The notes under the pieces: generated by a model
The model's input: the letters and a program-made list of their open reading frames with translations, nothing else
What the model was told of the DNA's origin: nothing
The model's database searches: none
Source: Ilyobacter_A sp963675185
GTDB lineage: Bacteria > Fusobacteriota > Fusobacteriia > Fusobacteriales > Fusobacteriaceae
DNA: 64,000 nucleotides
Reading direction: 5' to 3'
NCBI GenBank assembly: GCA_963675185.2
Contig: CAXXOH010000003.1
Coordinates: 1,426,001-1,490,000 of the forward strand
Made by a program: the position numbers and the translations under genes
Shown here: positions 44,502 through 53,085 of the stretch, piece after piece
How positions within the stretch are numbered: position 1 is the stretch's first letter
Layout of the letters: every line of letters begins with the position of its first letter

Positions 44502-45824
44502 ATGAAGATAGGTGTAGTTGGGACGGGATATGTAGGGCTTGTTCAAGGAGTTATTATGGCTGAATTTGGTCTTGAAGTTATCTGTATGGATGTGGATCCT
44601 AAGAAAATAGAGAAACTTCAAAAAGGGATAGTACCTATATATGAACCCGGCTTGGAAGAGCTCCTTGAAAAAAATATGAAAGCTGGAAGAATAAAATTCA
44701 CAACAGATATAAAGGATACAGTTGAAAATTCTGAGGTTATCTTTATAGCTGTAGGAACTCCCCCTGCAGATGATGGGAGTGCAGATCTTAAATATGTACT
44801 TGGAGTAGCAAGATCAGTCGGAGAGTACCTAAATGACTACAAGGTTATTGTGAATAAGTCCACGGTACCGGTAGGGACGGGCAAGCTGGTGAAAGAAACT
44901 ATTCAAAATGGGCTTGATAACAGGGGAGTTCAGTTTGAGTTTGATGTAGTATCCAACCCTGAATTCTTGAGGGAAGGGAAGGCTATAAATGATTGTTTGA
45001 GGCCGGACAGGATAGTTATAGGCGTGGAATCTGAAAAGGCAAAAGATGTAATGAAAAAAGTATATGATATACTCTACATCAACCATACTCCTTTTTTATT
45101 TACAAACATAGAGACTGCAGAGATGATAAAATATTCCTCAAACGCCTTTCTTGCAGTAAAAATCTCATTTATAAATGAGATGGCTCTTTTATCTGAAAAA
45201 GTTGGGGCAAATACCCAGGAGATAGCAAGGGCTATGGGTATGGATGGAAGGATATCACCTAAATTCCTACATTGTGGTCCTGGATATGGAGGGTCTTGCT
45301 TTCCTAAAGACACAAAAGCAATAGTAGATATAGCCAGAAAACATGGTGAAGAATTCAAGATTATACAAGCTGCCATAGATGCAAATGAAAAACAAAAAAG
45401 GAAAATGGTGGAAAAAATTATAGAAAAACAGGATGGGGTAGAGGGGAAACTTATAGGTGTTTTAGGGCTTTCCTTCAAGCCTGAAACTGATGATATGAGA
45501 GATGCCCCCAGCATAGACATAATAAATGGCTTAGTAGGATTAGGGGCTAGAATACAGGTTTACTGTCCTAGGGGTATGGAGGAAGCCAGGTGGAGGCTTG
45601 CAGATATAGAATCCAAGATTACTTATTGTGCCGATGAATATTCAGCTTTAAACAATGCGGATGCCGTGGTCCTGATGACAGAGTGGAATCAGTTCCGTGG
45701 AATGAATCTTGAAAAAATGAGATCCAGAATGAAAGGTAAGCATTTTTTTGATCTCAGAAATATATTTGTCAAAAATAATGAAGTTAGAAAACTGTTTGAG
45801 TACTATCCAGTGGGGCAAGAGTGA
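44502..45824 (+). CDS. ugd: UDP-glucose 6-dehydrogenase, long form
   Basis: 440 aa. KIGVVGTGYVGLVQGVIMAE (NAD binding), VGTPPADDGSADL, VNKSTVPVGTGK, NPEFLREGKAIND, the catalytic Cys in GPGYGGSCFPKDTKAI and a C-terminal GLSFKPETDDMRDAPS are all present. ATG 44502 follows TTGGGGGC. Only one enzyme is needed to make UDP-glucuronate, so this is functionally redundant with the short form at 14559; the two are from different subfamilies. It stands alone between a repeat block and a terminator. Confidence 0.95.
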   Translation: MKIGVVGTGYVGLVQGVIMAEFGLEVICMDVDPKKIEKLQKGIVPIYEPGLEELLEKNMKAGRIKFTTDIKDTVENSEVIFIAVGTPPADDGSADLKYVLGVARSVGEYLNDYKVIVNKSTVPVGTGKLVKETIQNGLDNRGVQFEFDVVSNPEFLREGKAINDCLRPDRIVIGVESEKAKDVMKKVYDILYINHTPFLFTNIETAEMIKYSSNAFLAVKISFINEMALLSEKVGANTQEIARAMGMDGRISPKFLHCGPGYGGSCFPKDTKAIVDIARKHGEEFKIIQAAIDANEKQKRKMVEKIIEKQDGVEGKLIGVLGLSFKPETDDMRDAPSIDIINGLVGLGARIQVYCPRGMEEARWRLADIESKITYCADEYSALNNADAVVLMTEWNQFRGMNLEKMRSRMKGKHFFDLRNIFVKNNEVRKLFEYYPVGQE

Positions 45825-45866
45825 AAAATATTCAGAAATGTTAAAATTATCCAAAAAAATTTTAAG

Positions 45867-45890
45867 CCGCCTATACAGGCGGTTGTTTTT
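45867..45890 (+). terminator. Rho-independent terminator after ugd
   Basis: ccgcct/aggcgg stem (45867-45872, 45877-45882) with loop atac, followed by TTGTTTTTTT. It lies 43 bp after the ugd stop. Confidence 0.85.
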
Positions 45891-46020
45891 TTATTTTGTT
45901 AGTAGATTTTAATTGAAAGAAAAAATTACTTGAATAATTGATAGTTTGAAAATGATGGGGTACAATTGAATTATAGGTAAGATAACTGTCAATAATTCTA
46001 ATAAAAAAGAGGGTGGTGTT

Positions 46021-46470
46021 GTGAAAATAGATTTAACAAAAGAACAGTACCAAAAATTGATAGAGTTGCTACACATAGGGGAAATTGTTGCCAATGGAGA
46101 CAGGGTGGAGCCAATTAAGGAGTATGATGAGGTTCAGCAGTATATCTACTCTTTTTCTAAAGATTATCAATGTGAAGAGATAATAAAACATGATGCCTCA
46201 AAGGATTTGTATATACCTACACTGGAGTTCGAAGAGAAGATGATGGAGCTCGTAGAGGAATACTGCGAAGAAGATTTTGTGGAAAGCCTGGTTATGAAGC
46301 TTTCAAAAAGGGATGCTGTAAGGGAACACGGAATGGAAATTTTAGAAAATATGGATTTAAAAGACAAAATGCATGCTGTAATGAAGTATGAATGTAAATA
46401 TTACAACGAGATCAAGGAAAACGGGTTAGAAAATTTCAAAGTTGATTTTAAAAAATATAGAAAGGATTAA
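46021..46470 (+). CDS. Hypothetical acidic protein
   Basis: 149 aa starting at GTG 46021 (GAGGGTGG upstream). It is rich in Glu, Lys and Tyr and mostly helical, with no membrane segment or signal peptide: LTKEQYQKLIELLHIGEIVA, EFEEKMMELVEEYCEEDFVE, KYECKYYNEIKENGLENFK. I do not recognise the family. It stands between the ugd terminator and the third VanZ-like gene, so it could share a transcript with the latter. Confidence 0.75.
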   Translation: MKIDLTKEQYQKLIELLHIGEIVANGDRVEPIKEYDEVQQYIYSFSKDYQCEEIIKHDASKDLYIPTLEFEEKMMELVEEYCEEDFVESLVMKLSKRDAVREHGMEILENMDLKDKMHAVMKYECKYYNEIKENGLENFKVDFKKYRKD

Positions 46471-46543
46471 AGGCCTTCTTGTCGAATAAAGCAATAATAA
46501 AAAAGATTATTATCTTAGTTGTTACGATAGGATGGAGTTTTGT

Positions 46544-46954
46544 ATGAGGAAATATGTATTTATTTTTTTGAGTATTCTATGCATGGTTGCTATATTTTAT
46601 TTTTCAAGTCAAAACGGAGAGACTTCTGCTGCACAGTCTGAGATTACTTTGAAGTTTTTGAAACTGATTCTTCCGGATTTAAAAGAGTTAAACCAAGTAG
46701 AATTGTTACATATGTTAAGGAAAGCTGCCCATTTTTTCATGTATTTTTTGATGGCGCTGTTTGTCTATAATTCTCAAAAACAGGGGAAGAAATTTTCTGA
46801 GAAAGTCTTAATGACTGTCTTAATAGTTTTCTTATATGCATGTTTTGATGAGTATCATCAGAGTTTTATTTATGGGAGGGGATCTAGTTTTCTCGATGTT
46901 TTGATAGATTTGGCCGGAGGCCTGACAGCTCTTTTTATGCTTAGTATGATTTAA
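46544..46954 (+). CDS. VanZ-like family membrane protein (copy 3)
   Basis: 136 aa, four hydrophobic segments, with FYFSSQNGETSAAQSE, RKAAHFFMYFLMALFVYN, LYACFDEYHQSFIYGRGSSF and DVLIDLAGGLTALFML. ATG 46544 (GGATGGAG upstream) matches the starts of the other two copies (MKRY, MKKY, MRKY), so the in-frame ATG at 46532 is less likely. It is the last gene before a strong bidirectional terminator and the export operon. Confidence 0.85.
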   Translation: MRKYVFIFLSILCMVAIFYFSSQNGETSAAQSEITLKFLKLILPDLKELNQVELLHMLRKAAHFFMYFLMALFVYNSQKQGKKFSEKVLMTVLIVFLYACFDEYHQSFIYGRGSSFLDVLIDLAGGLTALFMLSMI

Positions 46955-46972
46955 TGGGTTACAGTTTTATGA

Positions 46973-47012
46973 ATAATAAAAAAGCGGGCTTGCAAGCCCG
47001 CTTTTTTATTAT
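46973..47012. terminator. Perfect 40-bp palindrome, bidirectional terminator
   Basis: ataataaaaaagcgggctt (46973-46991) is perfectly complementary to 46994-47012, and the central gc is self-complementary. A GC-rich stem core (gcgggctt/aagcccgc) with A-tract and T-tract flanks terminates transcription on either strand. Confidence 0.9.
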
Positions 47013-47377
47013 CTCCGAAATCTACTTCAAGCATGCCGGAAAAAAATCTTAAGTTTAAATAATTATTCTAGGAATTATTCAAAATTTTTAGTATAGAAAT
47101 TTAAATAAGGGGATTAGAACTCCTTTATTTAGTTTGTGATTAGAAGAAAATTAAAGATGAATCCACTTATAAAAATACCTGGACCCATACTGTTTTTTTT
47201 ATTTGTGTAAATCCATTATATTCCTAGATTATTTTTTAGATTATTTATAAAACAGCCGAGTAATAAAAAGAAGGAACTGTTAAAATTTGACAGTAAATTA
47301 TAACTAGACGGGAAATCGGGGGTAAATTGGTGGAAAATAATTTATAGAATGATTGAATAGCAAAGCAGGGGATAAAC
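47013..47377. promoter_or_regulatory. Long leader of the Wzz/BY-kinase/TolC/HlyD operon
   Basis: 365 bp without a gene. An imperfect inverted repeat aaataagggg/tcctttattt (47103-47112, 47121-47130) could form a 10-bp stem with G-T pairs. TTGACA occurs at 47287 but no -10 box lies at 17 bp. I see no ops/JUMPStart motif and no known riboswitch. Confidence 0.35.
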
Positions 47378-48121
47378 ATGGGTAAAGTTGGAGAATATGA
47401 AACTCAAAATAACAGGACAAACAACCAAATAGACATTTTTGAATTTATATTGATTTTGCTCAGAGGATGGAAAATGATTTTAGTATTAATTGCAATAACA
47501 TTTTTAATGAGTATAGTGGTGATACTGAGGAGACCGGTAATGTACGAAGCAAAAGCCAAACTGATAATATCCGGGAACAATACTTATTATGGAAAACTGT
47601 TTGATGAATCGGATCTTTCTCTTAACCAAAAATTGGTTACAACCTATGCTGAGGTTGCTAGTAGTAGAACCGTTATGAGAGATGTAATAGAGAAGCTGGA
47701 ATTAGACACTGACGCTAAGAAACTTGCAGGCAATGTACGTATTGAACCTGTAAAAGATACAGAATTTATAAATATTTATTATAAAGATACAGACCCGCAA
47801 AGGGCAGCACTCATAGCAAATGAGATTTCGAAGTCATTTATAATAAATATAAAAAATTTAATGAAGTTTGATAATTTGAAGATAGTTGAAAATGCGGAGG
47901 TACCTAAAAATCCAAAGGGGATAGGAAACAAACTGATTGCAGTAGCTTCAATCGTTTTAGGCGCTTTTCTTGGAGGGAACCTAGCTTTAGTTTTGGAAGT
48001 GTTCCATAGTAAGCTTAAGAAGCCAGAAGACATCGAGAAAATAATGGAATGCCCGGTTATAGGGACTATTCCGGATGAGGAGGCGGTTGAAAGTGCCAAA
48101 TATTCTAGGAAAAGAAAATAA
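47378..48121 (+). CDS. Polysaccharide chain-length determinant (Wzz/CpsC-like)
   Basis: 247 aa with two membrane segments (about 30-50 and 184-204) enclosing a short periplasmic domain, and the Wzz-type motif VPKNPKGIGNKLIAVASIVL before TM2. The cytoplasmic tail (KKPEDIEKIMECPVIGTIPD) is the usual kinase-activating end of CpsC/CapA-type proteins. It sets polymer length together with the kinase encoded next. The short, separate form resembles Gram-positive CpsC rather than the fused Wzc of Proteobacteria. Confidence 0.92.
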   Translation: MGKVGEYETQNNRTNNQIDIFEFILILLRGWKMILVLIAITFLMSIVVILRRPVMYEAKAKLIISGNNTYYGKLFDESDLSLNQKLVTTYAEVASSRTVMRDVIEKLELDTDAKKLAGNVRIEPVKDTEFINIYYKDTDPQRAALIANEISKSFIINIKNLMKFDNLKIVENAEVPKNPKGIGNKLIAVASIVLGAFLGGNLALVLEVFHSKLKKPEDIEKIMECPVIGTIPDEEAVESAKYSRKRK

Positions 48122-48818
48122 AAGAAAAATTTATTTTGAAGACAAAAAAACGAATCCTTTGCTTGAAGCTTTTAGGGTATTCAGAACAAATATGTACTTT
48201 ATAGATAGGTATAGGAAAAATAAAGTAATAATGTTTACTAGCTCAATCCCAGGAGAAGGAAAATCAACCGTTGCCACAAACTATGCAGTCAGTGAAGCTA
48301 TGAGCGGTAGAAAAGTCTTAGTGATAGATTGTGATGTAAGAAAACCCACATTGCATAAGTTTTTTGGGGTGAAAAATAATCTTGGGTTGCACAGTATTCT
48401 TATGGGACAAAAACAAGATGGGGCGATAAAAAAGGTGTCTAGTAATCTTGACATAATTCCTACAGAAAATCTAGGTATAAATCAGACAGAATTGCTGCAG
48501 TCGGAAAGGTTAAGTGAATTTTTAGCCATGATAAAAACTACTTATGACATTGTCATCTTAGATGCTCCACCTGTGACTGTAGTGGCGGATCCTATAATAC
48601 TCTCAAAAGAGAGTGACGGGGTGGTCGTGGTTTGTGGCTATGATATGATAAATAAAAGGCAGCTGGAGTATACAAAAAAAGTACTCAACAGAGCGGGAGC
48701 CAATATTTATGGCGTAGTGATAAACAAAATACATAAAAGCGGTTATGGACATGGAAACTACGGGTACTATAATGACCATTACGGGTACTATGATTATCAT
48801 ATAAAAACTAATAAATAG
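48093..48818 (+). CDS. BY-type tyrosine kinase (CpsD/CapB-like)
   Basis: About 241 aa. Walker A is SSIPGEGKSTVA, Walker A' is VLVIDCDVRKPTLH and Walker B is IVILDAPPV. The C-terminal tyrosine cluster SGYGHGNYGYYNDHYGYYDY holds eight Tyr and is the expected autophosphorylation tail. GTG 48093 is favoured because GAGGAGG lies 9 bp upstream; ATG 48075 is the alternative. It overlaps the Wzz gene by 29 bp. The kinase would be activated by the Wzz tail and cycle phosphorylation during polymerisation. Confidence 0.9.
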   Translation: MPNILGKENKRKIYFEDKKTNPLLEAFRVFRTNMYFIDRYRKNKVIMFTSSIPGEGKSTVATNYAVSEAMSGRKVLVIDCDVRKPTLHKFFGVKNNLGLHSILMGQKQDGAIKKVSSNLDIIPTENLGINQTELLQSERLSEFLAMIKTTYDIVILDAPPVTVVADPIILSKESDGVVVVCGYDMINKRQLEYTKKVLNRAGANIYGVVINKIHKSGYGHGNYGYYNDHYGYYDYHIKTNK

Positions 48819-48915
48819 TGTTAGAGTTTAAATGATGAAGAGCCTTCAGGATAAATTATTAGATATCCTAAAAAATTATTGTACGATAGAGATTTGAAAA
48901 AGGGGAAGAGATACT

Positions 48916-50172
48916 ATGATAAAAAAGATAGGAATTGCAATTTTAGTAGTAATATCTTTTCATTCTTATTCTGCAGAATCTGTAGAGATAAGTTTACAGG
49001 AAGCTTTAAGAAATGCAGAGAACAAAAATCGTAGCATACAATCTCATAAACTGGAAATGAAAATAAATGATTTGGAGTACATAAAGAGAAAAAAAGAGTT
49101 CGGGCCAAAACTCAATTTGACAGCTGAAGAGAACTTCATAGTGGACAATAAATTTAACGAGGACGGTGTTGGACCAGTAACTCTATCATTGTCGCAACCT
49201 ATCTATACCGGGGGACAACTTACCGGCCTTTTAGAACAGGCAAGGCTACAAAAAGAGATAACCGATTTAGAAATGGTAACAGTAGCTTTGGATGTTAGGG
49301 AACAAGTTGTAGACAACTTTTTTAGAATTTTAAACTTGAGGAAACAGATAGAAATAACTGATAGGGTAATAGAAACTCTTGAAAAGCAGAGAAATAGGCT
49401 GGAAAAGCTCTATACGAAAGGAAAGCTGATACCTAGAAGTGAGCTTCTCAAAGTAGAGTCAGACATAATCACAAACAAAACCGACAGGATAGTTAATCAA
49501 AAAAATATGGAAGTAGAGAAGGCTGCCTTGAAAGTCATTATGGGCATACCTTTTGATTCAGAGTTCGATGTATTAGAGTTTGATGTCGGTTCGCTCAACA
49601 TAGATGGGTATGACTTGAATCTAGATATCAACAAAGCATTGAAGAGCGGGAGCAAGGCCTCAAGAGAAGACCTGCTAGTAAGAAAGGCTGAAAATGACAT
49701 AAAACTTGCAAAGTCAGACTTTTATCCCACAGTATCTTTAGATACAGAATTTGCGATGAAGTATAACAGGATAGAAGGGGACAATTTTCAAGATGATTGG
49801 GTACTTAAATTAACAGCGGAGTGGATCTTGTTCAACTGGGGGATAACATTAGACGAGGTGAAGCAGAGCAAATATAAAAAAGATCAGGCAGATTTGGCTT
49901 ATTCGGAAAATATAGATAATATAATGCTGGACATAACAACAAAGTATACAGATATGACGTCATTATCAGAACAACTCAGAGCGCAACAGTCTAAGTTGGA
50001 AATAGCTAGAGAGAATCATCGTATCGACACTCTCAGGTATGATAACGGGATAATAAGCTCGCTTGACTACTTAGACTCCGTTAATCAGCTTAAAGATGCA
50101 GAAGACAGCTACTATACGTTGCAGAGGGAGCTCGTGTCTGCTGTTGACAAATATGATAGCTCCTTAAAATAG
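48916..50172 (+). CDS. TolC-family outer-membrane channel protein
   Basis: 418 aa with a signal peptide (IKKIGIAILVVISFHSYSA, cleavage near residue 20), then two OEP-type repeats of helix-strand-helix: VEISLQEALRNAENKNRSIQ, LSLSQPIYTGGQLTGLLEQA, and in the second half LKLTAEWILFNWGITLDEVK. It would form a trimeric beta-barrel/alpha-tunnel across the outer membrane. It directly precedes an HlyD-like adaptor (8 bp) and follows Wzz/BY-kinase. No inner-membrane ABC or RND pump is encoded nearby. Confidence 0.92.
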   Translation: MIKKIGIAILVVISFHSYSAESVEISLQEALRNAENKNRSIQSHKLEMKINDLEYIKRKKEFGPKLNLTAEENFIVDNKFNEDGVGPVTLSLSQPIYTGGQLTGLLEQARLQKEITDLEMVTVALDVREQVVDNFFRILNLRKQIEITDRVIETLEKQRNRLEKLYTKGKLIPRSELLKVESDIITNKTDRIVNQKNMEVEKAALKVIMGIPFDSEFDVLEFDVGSLNIDGYDLNLDINKALKSGSKASREDLLVRKAENDIKLAKSDFYPTVSLDTEFAMKYNRIEGDNFQDDWVLKLTAEWILFNWGITLDEVKQSKYKKDQADLAYSENIDNIMLDITTKYTDMTSLSEQLRAQQSKLEIARENHRIDTLRYDNGIISSLDYLDSVNQLKDAEDSYYTLQRELVSAVDKYDSSLK

Positions 50173-50180
50173 GAGGTAAT

Positions 50181-51581
50181 ATGAAAAAACTATTTGTGAT
50201 ATTAATATTTTTTTTATCTCTTATGGGAATTTACAATTTTTTTGTTCCCGAAAGAGGCGCTGATGAAACCGGAAAAAAAGTTTCCAAAATAAATTTTATT
50301 AATAAAATAAAGGAGGGGTCTTCTGGTAAAAATACAGAGGAGGAACCTGAGAAAAAAAGCATTAAAGTAGACAGAATCACAAGGGACAGCATAGGAGAGA
50401 GTTTAAGTCTGGAAGGCTTGTTAGCCCCTGAAGAAGTATACAATGTGCATACTGAAGCCACTATTATTATAAAAGATGTTCTGGTGAATGAGGGGGATGA
50501 AGTTGAAAAAGGGGAAAAACTCTTGACCTTTGAGGACAGCTACAGGGAAGAGGTGCTCAGACAGCTAAAATCAATAAAACTGGATATGGACAATGCAGCT
50601 CTAGAGCTAAGGAATATGTCTTCTGGAAGCCTGCAGCTGGAATTGGACAACAAGAGGCTGGAAGGGCAAGAAGTTAAAGAGGCCATAGTAGGCTTGAACA
50701 AAAAGAAAAGCATACTCCAGTTTGAGCTAAGAAATTTGAGAGAAGAAGCAAATGTAAAAGAGGAGCTTCTGAGGCAGGATGGAATATCTTCTATAGAGGT
50801 AAACCGTGCTAAAACAGCTCTATACAATAAGGAGCTTGAATATGAAGGGGTATTAAGAGACCTTGAGATTACGAAAAAGAGATACGATTTGTTGCTCTTG
50901 GGATATAACCGTCTAGAAAAGGAGTTACGTTTTAAAGAAAGCACTTTGAAAAGTACCCTAAGCAAACTTAGACTTGACCAGGAACAAAAAAGGGTAGAGC
51001 TTTCCAAGTTGAAATCAGAGATCAAGGCCCCAGTGTCCGGGATAGTAACAGAACTCTTAGCTGAAAGCGGTGGGATTGCAGATCCAAGAACAAAATTGCT
51101 GTCCATTACTCCATTCGAAAAAATCATAGTAAAAGTGAACGTCCCAATAGAAGAAGCTAAGAGGCTTAGTATAGGGACAGAGTCTAAAATCACCATGAAG
51201 GACAGTAAAAGCAAGGTATACAACGGCAGGGTCAGTAAAATTTCGAATATAGCAAAAGAAAGCTACGCAGGAAGAATGGTAGAGGCAGAGATATCGCTCA
51301 ATGATTATGCAAAGCTGACTCCAGGCGAACCTGTGGATGTAGAGGTATTTTCCACAAATAAGAGTGAGGCGCTAACGGTAAACTCATTTTCTGTTTTTCA
51401 GAAAAACGGGAAAGACTACGTCTATGTGGTGGAAGGCGATAAAATAGTGAAAAGAGAGCTAGAAGTTGGGGTGAAAACTCTCTCTAAATACGAAGTATTA
51501 AACCTTGAAGAGGGGACTTATGTGGTTATGTACCCATATAAGGTAGAAGAGGGAGAGATAGTGAACGTAAATTTAGAATAA
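50181..51581 (+). CDS. HlyD/RND-type periplasmic adaptor protein
   Basis: 466 aa. There is one N-terminal membrane anchor (KKLFVILIFFLSLMGIYNFF), a charged linker, a split lipoyl/barrel-sandwich domain (VHTEATIIIKDVLVNEGDEV and IKAPVSGIVTELLAESGG), a long coiled coil between (about 120-280, rich in Glu/Lys/Leu), then beta-barrel and membrane-proximal domains (VNVPIEEAKRLSIGTESKIT and beyond). Such adaptors link an inner-membrane transporter to TolC. AGGAGG precedes the ATG. With no pump gene adjacent, it may couple TolC to the polysaccharide machinery (inference). Confidence 0.92.
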   Translation: MKKLFVILIFFLSLMGIYNFFVPERGADETGKKVSKINFINKIKEGSSGKNTEEEPEKKSIKVDRITRDSIGESLSLEGLLAPEEVYNVHTEATIIIKDVLVNEGDEVEKGEKLLTFEDSYREEVLRQLKSIKLDMDNAALELRNMSSGSLQLELDNKRLEGQEVKEAIVGLNKKKSILQFELRNLREEANVKEELLRQDGISSIEVNRAKTALYNKELEYEGVLRDLEITKKRYDLLLLGYNRLEKELRFKESTLKSTLSKLRLDQEQKRVELSKLKSEIKAPVSGIVTELLAESGGIADPRTKLLSITPFEKIIVKVNVPIEEAKRLSIGTESKITMKDSKSKVYNGRVSKISNIAKESYAGRMVEAEISLNDYAKLTPGEPVDVEVFSTNKSEALTVNSFSVFQKNGKDYVYVVEGDKIVKRELEVGVKTLSKYEVLNLEEGTYVVMYPYKVEEGEIVNVNLE

Positions 51582-51636
51582 CAGTTCAGAAAATATTTTA
51601 TTCAAAAATATAAATTTAAAATTTATGAAATTGTAT

Positions 51637-51666
51637 AAAAAACAGGATAATAACATCCTGTTTTTT
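51637..51666 (+). terminator. Rho-independent terminator after the export operon
   Basis: Perfect 12-bp stem aaaaaacaggat/atcctgtttttt with loop aataac, 55 bp after the adaptor stop. The T-run is part of the stem. The next operon's initiating transferase starts 38 bp after it. Confidence 0.85.
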
Positions 51667-51703
51667 GCAGAATCCGAATAGGATAATATTAAGGGGTGGG
51701 ATT

Positions 51704-53065
51704 ATGGATAATAAGATGGCTTATAGAATTTTTATTCAGAGTATTAGAATATTCTTGCAGCTAGCCTTTTTTTTAAGCCTCAGCTTGGCATTTGAAATCC
51801 ATCCCAGGATATCTGCTAGGAGTTTTCTAATATTTTTCATACTGATGCTTATAGAAAATCTTTATGCATTCAAAACAATAATTGTTTGGGAAGAGCTAAA
51901 AAAACAGGTAAGGGTGCATATGGAATTTTTGGCGTTACTCCTAGTCAACGGCGGAGTTTCATTGAACTATAAAAATACTTTGGAGACAGTTTTGATAGTG
52001 GTTCTGTTTTTTCTATTCAACTTGTTTCTGCTTAGAATATTGAGAAGAGACTTCGGGAAAAGGCTGCAGAAAAGGTTGATGATTGTGGGGACTGGGGATT
52101 CTGCAAGGGTTTTGACGAAGATAATAGTGCATAACCCATTCACCCTGTACAACTTAATAGGATATGTGAAGACTGATGATACGGTAAATGTTGAGCAAGA
52201 TAAGGTGCTCTGCGGGATCGACGATATAGAAAAATGTATGGAAATAAACGAAGTGGATGAGGTGATAATAGCCCTACCTAAAGCGACGCATAATGAAATG
52301 GTTAAGATACACAGGAAGCTGGAAAAAAATGTAGATAGGATAAAGTATGTATCCAGTTTAAACGGTGCTGTTACTTATAAGTCCGAGGCCGAGGATTACG
52401 GCGGAATGATGCTCATCTCCACCGATCAGATTATAATGACACCTAGACAGAAAATAGAAAAAAGGCTAATTGACATAATTTTCGGCTCCATTGGATTTTT
52501 GTTATTTGGAATTTTATACATAATTTTTGGATTTAAGATAAAGAAAGAGGACGGCGGGAAAATCCTCTTCGCACACAACAGGATAGGCAGAGACCTAGAA
52601 CCTTTTAAGATGTACAAGTTTAGAAGCATGTATGTCAATGCAGAGGCTAGGCTGAGTGAGATATTGGACAAGGATGAGAAGTTGAAGGATGAGTTTTATA
52701 AAACTTTTAAATTAAAAAATGATCCTAGGATAACAAAAATCGGGAAGTTTTTGAGAGAAACTTCCCTTGATGAATTCCCGCAATTTTTAAACGTGATAAA
52801 GGGTAAAATGAGCATAGTAGGCCCGAGGCCGATTGTAAAAAAAGAGCTCGAAATGTACTATGGCAGCGAGGCCGGTAGAAAAGTTTTCATGGTGAAACCG
52901 GGTATAACCGGAATGTGGCAGGCTAATGGCAGAAGCGATGTGGAGGATTACGACGAGAGGATAGCTTTAGATCTTTACTATATAAGAAACTGGTCTATGT
53001 GGCTTGACTTGGTGATAATCATGAAGACTATAAAAAACGTTGTCCATAAAGCAGGGGCGTATTGA
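51704..53065 (+). CDS. Polyprenyl-phosphate sugar-phosphate transferase (first type, copy B)
   Basis: 453 aa and a close paralogue of the protein at 963: the same YRIFIQ start region, FKTIIVWEELKKQVRVHMEF, LMIVGTGDSARVLTKII, TSLDEFPQFLNVIKGKMSIV (with the Asp-Glu dyad), GPRPIV, KPGITGMWQANGRSDVEDY and a terminal AGAY. ATG 51704 follows AAGGGGTGGG. It heads the fourth block, which carries its own gmd-fcl pair, as the first block does. Confidence 0.92.
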   Translation: MDNKMAYRIFIQSIRIFLQLAFFLSLSLAFEIHPRISARSFLIFFILMLIENLYAFKTIIVWEELKKQVRVHMEFLALLLVNGGVSLNYKNTLETVLIVVLFFLFNLFLLRILRRDFGKRLQKRLMIVGTGDSARVLTKIIVHNPFTLYNLIGYVKTDDTVNVEQDKVLCGIDDIEKCMEINEVDEVIIALPKATHNEMVKIHRKLEKNVDRIKYVSSLNGAVTYKSEAEDYGGMMLISTDQIIMTPRQKIEKRLIDIIFGSIGFLLFGILYIIFGFKIKKEDGGKILFAHNRIGRDLEPFKMYKFRSMYVNAEARLSEILDKDEKLKDEFYKTFKLKNDPRITKIGKFLRETSLDEFPQFLNVIKGKMSIVGPRPIVKKELEMYYGSEAGRKVFMVKPGITGMWQANGRSDVEDYDERIALDLYYIRNWSMWLDLVIIMKTIKNVVHKAGAY

Positions 53066-53085
53066 TGTAGAAGGTGAGCATATTT

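Noticed and set aside
47013..47377. ops/JUMPStart element or classic sigma-70 promoter before wzz
   Set aside because: No GGCGGTAGC-like motif was found. The TTGACA at 47287 has no -10 box at the right distance.
50540..51223. 227-codon frame on the minus strand
   Set aside because: It lies wholly antisense to the well-supported HlyD-like gene, is dominated by Ser and Leu, and has no ribosome site; it is a codon-usage shadow.
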